Source of the DNA: Flammulina velutipes
Taxonomy: Eukaryota; Basidiomycota; Agaricomycetes; Agaricales; Physalacriaceae
Assembly: GCA_011800155.1 (NCBI GenBank)
Contig: CM022369.1
Location: 2,418,001 to 2,482,000 of the forward strand
Length of the DNA: 64,000 bases
Direction: 5' to 3'
In this document: positions 57,942-64,000 of the stretch, one piece after another
How the letters are laid out: each line of letters starts with the position of its first letter
Position numbering within the stretch: the first letter of the stretch is position 1
Notes under the pieces: generated by a model
Database searches by the model: none
Told to the model about the DNA's origin: nothing
Seen by the model: only the letters and a program-made list of their open reading frames with translations
Program-made: the position numbers and the translations under genes

Positions 57942-59634
57942 ATGTCTTCGTCGCCGTCCATCCCCTCTACTATTCCTACGACCGTTCCTCCCGACGTTTC
58001 TACGACTCCTCCATCTACTACGATTCCATCAACGTCAATTCCACCGGCTACAACTACTATGGCCTCTGTGTCAACGTCGTCCCCTCCTTCGTGAGTGTCT
58101 AGCCCGTCGTCTTGGCGCGCGTTTTAATGCCTATCTCCATTCAGATCGTCGCCAACCACCACTCCATCTTCGATAGCAGACTCCCCGTCGACGACAGCGA
58201 CACAACCACCGAGCTCCATGTCATCAGTATCCACTATTTCGTCCACGTCGGACCCGCCCCCGTCGATTGACAGCTCCAGCTCCAGCTCGACGTCGGCTGC
58301 GCCATCAACGACAGTCCCGCCCCCGCCCACGTCAACGTCGTCGTCTTCAAGCTCTTCTACGACAGCGCCGCCTCCACCAACGACCACGTCAACCACGCAG
58401 CCGCCCCCACCAAGTTCCACCAGCACCACAGTGCCTCCGCCAAGCTCGACTACGACTACGCCTGCACCGCCAGTAACGACCACTGTCACAACAGCCGGTG
58501 ATGAACCAGTGACAGCGACCACCACCCAGGAGGGTGTCGTGTGTGTGCTTTCCGTCTCTGCGCGGGATTATTTTCATTAATCTTTTTTTACAGAACAACA
58601 CTCCAGTCTACTGTTTACATAACTTTTACAGATAGCGCAGGCGAGACGATAACTTCCGCGCCCCCAGAAATCACGAGCTTATCGACTTCAACTCAGTCGA
58701 ATGGCGGAGTAGTCACTGTTACGCACATCGGCGTAAACCCCACTCTCAGTCCAAACAATGACTCGGGGGATGGTTCATCGTGCGTGCCCACTTGTTTCAC
58801 GTTTCTCCACGGTATTTGACAGCCATCTAGCTTTTTCGATAACACCGGTGCCGTTGCTGGTGTCTTTGTCCTTGTCGGTTTAGCTGTCGCCTCCATCTTG
58901 CTCTGGATATTTTTCGCTCTTCGGCGCCGACGTCGAACCAAGCGGCTAGAACATGACTCTGCTGTCTCAGCTACTCTAGCTGCTGCGGGCTTCCACCGGG
59001 CGCCATTAGACGACGACGAGGATGACCGTCACCCCACGTTGCCTACTCCTGAGATGACACAGCATTCTCCGAGGAGCTCCATTCCCAGCGGTGGTCGCTT
59101 ATCCTCATATCTCAACGACGTGAACATCGAAGGAGGCTTCAATCCGTACACTGATCCAGGCATGGTCGCAGGGCCTTCACGCGAAGGTTTCAACGCTGTT
59201 AATGCGTACAATGGCAGCGAACAGAAGATCAGTCATTCAGCCTCCCATAGCGCCGGCAGTTATGAGCCGCTCTTGGCCTCGTTCTACCAGTCACATCCGA
59301 ACGAAGCTGCGCAGCCGCCCACTCCACCTCCGCGTAATCCACAGAGGATTATTGAAAAAAGCCCCATCATCCCTGCTGCTGCTGTAGCGGAACAACGGAG
59401 CAGCGCGGGCTCAACATACTCTATCAGCTCGGGAGACGAACGTCTAGACCCAGACCTTCGTCGCCGAATGAACGAAGATGCGAATAGCTTCAAGGGTGAT
59501 TTGCGGGACGATGAAGATTACTCGCGTCCTGTTCTTGGTGTATGCTTTTTCTTTACCTTCTTTTCTCCCCGTTCTAACTCTTCTCTTCGCAGGTCCGAAA
59601 TATTCCAGATGACGCCAGTGTGCTTTCACACTGA
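57942..59634 (+). CDS. Ser/Thr-rich single-pass membrane protein (A of a pair)
   Basis: The outer part is almost entirely Ser, Thr and Pro (SSPSIPSTIPTTVPPDVST; then runs such as STTAPPPPTTTSTTQPP), as in mucin-like sensors of the fungal wall (Mid2/Wsc style), likely heavily O-mannosylated. It contains VYITFTDSAGETI before the juxtamembrane motif SFFDNTGAVAGVF and the membrane segment FVLVGLAVASILLWIFFAL, then RRRRRTKR. The cytosolic tail (about 230 residues) is Pro/Ser-rich, with PTPPPRNP. An intron splits the Ser just before FFDN. The start is uncertain: 57942 sits after a T/C-rich tract; 57750 is open and in frame. No signal peptide is evident. The last exon ends IPDDASVLSH. A related gene lies at the window's right end. 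Confidence 0.75.
58145..58540. repeat. Low-complexity Ser/Thr/Pro coding tract
   Basis: Codons for Ser, Thr and Pro in simple runs. Replication slippage can change its length; it codes for the outer domain of the membrane protein. Confidence 0.7.
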
Positions 59635-60014
59635 TGAAAATGCATGGCAGACTCGTTGTATGTACATATAATGGACTTATGGACTGGTTTGTCTAGATAC
59701 TCACGATCATTTTTCATTCCTCAACTGGCATACATATATCATCATTATTGTATTTTGGCAATTGTTAACCTCTTTAGACGCTGTCGAGTACCTATGGACA
59801 CAGTACTGCAGATAGTTCATTTCTCTACGTATGCTCGTTTTGCCCGTTAATCTAAAACTCAGTAATCCCAACTGTGACGTCCGACTCTGCGTCATTCTTT
59901 ATTTGACTGTCATGAGCGAGGTTAAGTACTTGTGTTCGCAAAGCTTGCGCCACCCCAAGTTGTATTTGCGTGTATTTACGTTCAACCACCTTTACCTTTT
60001 ACGACCTGCGCGCC
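59635..60014. other. Intergenic gap
   Basis: 380 bp between the membrane-protein stop and the start of the NFKBIL1-like gene on the same strand. No coding pattern. Confidence 0.45.
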
Positions 60015-60842
60015 ATGTTCTCATTTTCCTCTTCTCAGTCGCCTGGCTCATCACCTACCTCTGGCAAAACTACTTCATTCGTGTTCGACAATACCCCATC
60101 TGGCGTCCTCTTTGCCAGTCCCAACAAGACTTCTTCTTTGTCTTCCTTCTCTCGCCTCTCGCCTTATCAGAAGCAAGGCCTCGGATACCTCGCATTTCCT
60201 CCGAACCCTCCACCTTCCCCTCTGCCTCCGTCTAACAACGCTGCTGAAGAAGCTGAGACTAAAGCCAAAGCAGTAGCGGAGGCCGCAGCGCGCGAGCAGT
60301 ACGAAGCGCAACTAAAACGCGAGGCCGCAGCGCGTCAGGCGCGTTTGGATGCCGAACGGGCTGAAGCGCGTCGTGGCGAGGAAGCCTGGGTTAGGATGGG
60401 TGGGATGCTCCTTAATGCGGAGGGGAGGCGCGATCCTGTGCGGACGAAGGCGATGAAGGAGGATATTCGACTTCGGGATGTTGAAGAGGCTTTGAACGCG
60501 CGGTGGGGCGCGTACGAAGCTGCGTGGCAAAGCCTCTTGTCGGCGTCGAGCGTAAAACCTCTGTTGAGGTTTTCGGATATTCCATGGCCGGTTTATCCTC
60601 CTCCTGCGACGCCAGCTGACGTGACGATGAAGAAGGTTGAGTCGTTCTTAATGGATCCATTAACGGTTAGAGGCACGACGGTGACGCGTAAAGAGAGGAT
60701 AAGATCTTCGTTATTACGGTGGCATCCGGATAAGTTGACCAAGATACTAGCAAATGTTGTTGAGGAAGATGTAAAGGATGTCGAAGAGGCTGTAAGCATT
60801 GTAATTAGACGTTTACATGACATGAATTCAAGGAGTAAGTAG
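60015..60842 (+). CDS. NFKBIL1-like protein with C-terminal HPD motif
   Basis: Single exon, 275 residues, ATG 60015. The N-terminus is Ser-rich and short, followed by PYQKQGLGYLAFPPNPPPSP. A long Ala/Glu/Arg-rich coiled coil follows (about residues 75-135: AEEAETKAKAVAEAAAREQ). Then a conserved C-terminal part: RWGAYEAAWQSLLSAS, FSDIPWPVYPPP, and SSLLRWHPDKLTKILANVV, ending in a helix. The block RWHPDK resembles the end of NF-kappa-B inhibitor-like 1 and the HPD of J-proteins. In animals NFKBIL1 is nuclear and tied to splicing. Fungal relatives lack the ankyrin part. Function inferred, not shown. Confidence 0.75.
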   Translation: MFSFSSSQSPGSSPTSGKTTSFVFDNTPSGVLFASPNKTSSLSSFSRLSPYQKQGLGYLAFPPNPPPSPLPPSNNAAEEAETKAKAVAEAAAREQYEAQLKREAAARQARLDAERAEARRGEEAWVRMGGMLLNAEGRRDPVRTKAMKEDIRLRDVEEALNARWGAYEAAWQSLLSASSVKPLLRFSDIPWPVYPPPATPADVTMKKVESFLMDPLTVRGTTVTRKERIRSSLLRWHPDKLTKILANVVEEDVKDVEEAVSIVIRRLHDMNSRSK

Positions 60843-61535
60843 AACATTGATACAATATTCACATTGTGAAGCAAGCACGCGGTCCATGTGAATGAAGCTT
60901 GGAGAAGATATAAATAGGCAGTTCTTTCCCCAGCGCCACAGTACTAAGGTTAGGGTTAGCGCCGCCGACCGACCAAAAAAAAGTGGCCCACCCAGCCAGA
61001 GTGGCCAAAGTGGGACAGGAAAATATTGAGACGGTGCATGACCCGAAGGCCACACAAGCAACAAACATCCTTTGTAAGGACAAGGTCGCCGTGCTATGAA
61101 GGACGTCTGAAGCCCAAAAGTCCGGGACTTGAAGGAACTTGTGCCATCAAGGTAAGTATGAAGATTTCTGGTGCTGAGTTTCGCTTTTTATACTCGCGCG
61201 GTGCGCACGGACCATTGGCCGCATTGGGCTACCTTCGTGTCGCCTATGACAGCTGGCGGACTCGTATAAGAGCGGATTGTGGACGTATTGCTCGCTAGTA
61301 GCATCCGCAACTCAACGGGCCTGGGGAGGTATTTTAATATTGGTCGTGCGCATCGCGCTCGATATTTGCGCCACACATTGATCTAGTTCCCGTATAGAAA
61401 GATATTGACATTCAGCAGATGACAAGTACACGTATTTTACAGGCTAGGGGGTACAATAAATTCGAATAAATGCAAAGCCAACAAAGCGAGGAGATGAGAC
61501 AAGCGGATAGATATGTTGATAGTGGAATGTTGAGT
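60843..61535. other. Intergenic gap, convergent ends
   Basis: 693 bp between the NFKBIL1-like stop and the stop of the next minus-strand gene. It has short open frames only. One TTAGGGTTAG stretch near 60949 is a single copy, not a telomere tract. Confidence 0.45.
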
Positions 61536-62359
61536 TCAGGAGATGTCCATAGACTCATCATCGAGGAAACAGTCATCGTCGAACTCGTCCCAAATGGCGT
61601 CCGAGTCGTTCTCGGCTGATACCATTTTCTCGTATTCTTCTGCGTAAGCTTCGAGTTCGGCTTCCTCAATATCAACTGGGCAGGAGTCTACCAACACGTC
61701 AGTGGATCTTGAGAGGGAGCACAGCTGGGAGAGCACATACCCTGTAGTTCTGCCTCCCACGCGCTGATATCATCCACGTCGGGGTCAATAACTTCGCCCG
61801 CGATAGATGGGTCAGAAACCAGATAGCGGCGCTTCAGTTTGCTATTCGCATGGGCAACGATTCGCCTGTAAAGCTAAGGTTCAAGTTAGGTTAGAGTATC
61901 CTTGAAGCAGTGGACGAAGGAACACACCTCATCCGACATTCCCATGTCCTCCGTCTCCTCAACATCATCATCCATATCCTCATCCTCTCCAAACGGGTCA
62001 CTCCCCATGTTGTCGTTGAACCTCTTCTTCTTTACTGCACTCTGTCGAGCTTCAGCGGCGCGTTTAAAGCATTTGGTTTGGAATTTATGTCGCATAATGT
62101 CCTTTTCGGGATGGCTTTCGGTAGACCTTCTAAAGAGCCACCCTGGTGAGCGAGAAGCGGACGAAGCGGAGGATGATTGGCTTGAAGAAGGTTGGCGAGC
62201 TTTATACTGCGAACGGCGCCGCGACTGGACCGCGCTCAACGGTGACGAGAATGGCGGACTTGAGGGAGGGGAGGACGAAGGTGCATTCCAAGAAAGAGGA
62301 GAGGAGTTCTGTGGCTTGTGTGATGTGCGGTGGGGGGTGTTGTATTGAGGCCAGGTCAT
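61536..62359 (-). CDS. Unassigned acidic protein
   Basis: Not recognised. Start taken at ATG 62359 (MTWPQYNTPH); in-frame ATGs exist upstream. The N-terminal part is Ser/Pro-rich (SSPPSSPPFSSPLSAVQSRRR). The core is basic (KFQTKCFKRAAEARQ, SAVKKKRFNDNMGSDPFGE) and turns acidic. After an intron it reads LYRRIVAHANSKLKRRYL, then DVDDISAWEAELQ. A last exon is very acidic: DIEEAELEAYAEEYEKM then SDAIWDEFDDDCFLDDE. About 230 residues. Basic core plus acidic end suggests a nuclear protein, possibly binding nucleic acid or histone. No domain is known to me. Confidence 0.6.
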
Positions 62360-62735
62360 TGCAGAGAGGGTAGCGCGAGATAGACGATGGTGGTTACAGT
62401 GAGAAAATCTATCCCGCGGGGTCATCATTGTCAACGTGACTTGTGACACAACGCCGTCACGTGTATCGCGTCGCCTTGGGTCACGCAGCTTGGACAATGA
62501 ATCTCAGTCTGACAATGACAATGACATGAATTGAATGCCTGTTCGTCTCTTATAATGATATACCCCCAAGATGTCATAAACAATCATCAAAGAATGTCCT
62601 ATATACAAGTACACTGTTATAGGTATTGCTTACGGAAACCAGATTCCAGAAAGGATGTGGGGATAGTATGTATGCATGTCAATGAATAATGAAATCGCTC
62701 TGCGTAAATGTGTAGAAGTACAAATGGGATATGTC
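62360..62735. other. Intergenic gap
   Basis: 376 bp between the start of the acidic protein and the stop of the last gene, both minus strand. It contains a CACGTG near 62457. No other signal. Confidence 0.4.
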
Positions 62736-64000
62736 TCACTGCCTGTTGAAATCGACCTCGACGCTATCACGACTTGGCCGTGGGCGAATCTAAACGGTAT
62801 ACGATAAATCCATGTCGATAAAAATGAGGTCAATGATGACTCACATCGAGCAGGGTTTTACGGGTCAAAACAGCTTGAGTAGTCGCCTTGGTAGTGAGTT
62901 GTGGTTGTGGTTGTGGTTGTGGTTGTACTTGTTCGAAGTTGAAGCTAACACGTCGAGGTCCAACAGCCGAAATGGGAGACGGGGGAGACGAGTCCTGTTC
63001 GACTGTAGAAGGAGGCGTTAAAGGTCTGTACGGCGGAATCTTCGAGTTGCTCTCTCGGAGATGTGAGCGTGGAGGGCGAGTCGGAGGCGATAAGACCAAT
63101 GGTACCAACGGTGCGACATTGATGAAAGAATGGTGGGAGTCATCCGATCGAACATTATCGGATTCGTCGCCAAAGGGACTTTCTGACAACGTTCGGTTCG
63201 AGTAGACGGAGTCCGGGGTAGAGCGGTCGGAGGCATATATATCGCTGAATGGTCCTTCCTCGGAATCGCTGAATGTGCTATGGGGTGCTCCCGCTACACC
63301 GGCAGCAAATATCAGTGCGCTCTGACGGCTCTCATCCGTAGTCGCGCGGGAGGTCTCGTAGAAAATGTCGGGAGATATGCTTCGGTGGTAGGTGGCACCT
63401 CCAAAAGTACCTCCTGGACCACTAGCAGGCATGAACAGTGGATGGAACCTATCTCGTTGTACCGTATGTGGCTCGCCATCGTAGAGCGCCACACCACGAC
63501 CGGGATGAGCAGGCGTCATTACGGAAGATGAGTGGTTTGCTCGTTGGGTCATCTGAGGTGGGTGCGGGTCTTCGAACGGATCCTCAGTCGTGGCTGTCAT
63601 TGAGCTAATCGGACTGTGAGGTTGCTGTATGCCCTGCAACCACCGGAATTGTCCCCGCCTCCTTCTCCTGCGGCGATGGCAGATTACGAGGAGAGACAAT
63701 AAGGCTATACCAACAAGACCAGCTGCAATAAATGTGCCTACGACTGCTCCCGTGTTGTCAAAGAACCTAACGCAATGTTAGACCGTGTCTGCTTGCCTTG
63801 GGATAAATAACTCACGAAGAGGTCTTGTGTACTTCCCCGTTGGGTTGCGTGGAAGGGTTAGGAATAACATTCGTCGCCGTAATTCGTGTACCGTCTGAAG
63901 CAGTTGATGTACTCAGTACGGTGATGAGGTCCCCAGTCCCTACTGCTAGGGGAGCAATAAAAGAACCAGACATTGCGACCCCGACCCCCACCACCGGACT
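62736..64000 (-). CDS. Ser/Thr-rich single-pass membrane protein (B of a pair), 5' end outside window
   Basis: The visible part begins in an outer Ser/Thr/Pro region (VLSTSTASDGTRITATN). It runs into the juxtamembrane motif SFFDNTGAVVGTF, the membrane segment FIAAGLVGIALLSLLVI and a basic stop-transfer (CHRRRRRRRG). The long cytosolic tail is Pro/Ser-rich, with PPTRPPRSHLRES and a Gln-Pro repeat at 62901-62925 on the DNA. The last exon is inferred at 62736-62789 through a 55-nt intron with a GTGAGT donor, ending DSVEVDFNRQ. An intron (63767-63815) splits the Ser codon just before FFDN, exactly as in the gene at 57942. Likely a wall or surface sensor; role unknown. Confidence 0.78.
62901..62925. 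repeat. GGTTGT hexamer run coding Gln-Pro
   Basis: A short tandem hexamer, four units, coding alternating Gln-Pro on the minus strand in the tail of the membrane protein. Likely slippage-prone. Confidence 0.75.

Noticed and set aside
58124..58525. Minus-strand open frame rich in Val, Gly and Asp
   Set aside because: It is the mirror image of the Ser/Thr/Pro coding tract on the plus strand; such repeats keep several frames open.
60940..60970. TTAGGGTTAG sequence resembling telomere repeat
   Set aside because: Only one and a half units, inside an ordinary intergenic gap; expected by chance and not a telomere or internal array.

Overview
This window looks like nuclear DNA of a filamentous basidiomycete, most likely an Agaricomycete (mushroom-forming fungus). 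The evidence is about 34 protein genes in 64 kb on both strands, nearly all split by many short introns (about 46-60 nt, GT..AG, clear from frame joins at conserved motifs), with short intergenic gaps and fungal or basidiomycete-type families. The species cannot be told from the sequence. I see no rRNA, tRNA, CRISPR array or recognisable transposon.

Layout. 1-4 kb: isopentenyl-diphosphate isomerase (3' end cut by the window edge), then a Rec8-type meiotic cohesin kleisin. 4.3-9.5 kb: a full-size PDR-type ABC transporter. 10-12 kb: a GRAM-domain membrane protein. 12.5-19.5 kb: the decapping enzyme Dcp2 and an Ime2/RCK-type kinase. 19.8-27.6 kb: an unassigned protein, bifunctional His7, Rad51, phosphoglycerate dehydrogenase and an F-box protein. 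27.6-33.2 kb: mitochondrial uL4m head-to-head with cytosolic uS9 (Rps16), a BRCT/Myb protein resembling Rap1, and a complex I subunit of NDUFA11 type. 33.3-38.6 kb: an EED-like WD40 protein, a secreted Kex2-site repeat protein, and Esf1. 39-43 kb: Nus1 and a cytochrome P450. 43.5-50.4 kb: a large multi-pass membrane protein of unknown function and a GT31 glycosyltransferase. 50.6-57.4 kb: a glutathione S-transferase, a TPR-less Sgt1-like CS-SGS protein, dihydrofolate reductase, mitochondrial bL36m, Mpe1 (DWNN/zinc knuckle/RING) and an unassigned membrane protein. 58-64 kb: two related Ser/Thr-rich single-pass membrane proteins on opposite strands, flanking an NFKBIL1-like protein and an acidic unassigned protein.

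How the genes relate. There is no obvious gene cluster; most are housekeeping genes. Several act in shared processes: IDI1 and NUS1 in isoprenoid/dolichol synthesis; Rec8 and Rad51 in meiosis and recombination; Dcp2, Mpe1 and Esf1 in RNA processing; uL4m, uS9 and bL36m in ribosomes. Many neighbours are head-to-head with very short shared promoters (62 bp for bL36m/MPE1, 115 bp for NDUFA11/EED-like, 192 bp for GST/SGT1-like).

The strongest candidate for something undescribed is the gene at 35297-36009 (minus). It encodes a signal peptide followed by five near-identical units, each opened by Lys-Arg-Gln and alternating in an A-B-A-B-A pattern, as expected for a precursor cut by Kex2 into several secreted peptides. 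Other notable points are an 11-nt microexon in rec8, a 12-nt last coding exon in bL36m, the shared motif and intron position of the two Ser/Thr-rich membrane proteins, and an apparently frame-broken coding-like block near 40.4-40.7 kb. Exon joins given below were worked out by eye from frame and family motifs and are not supported by transcript data.
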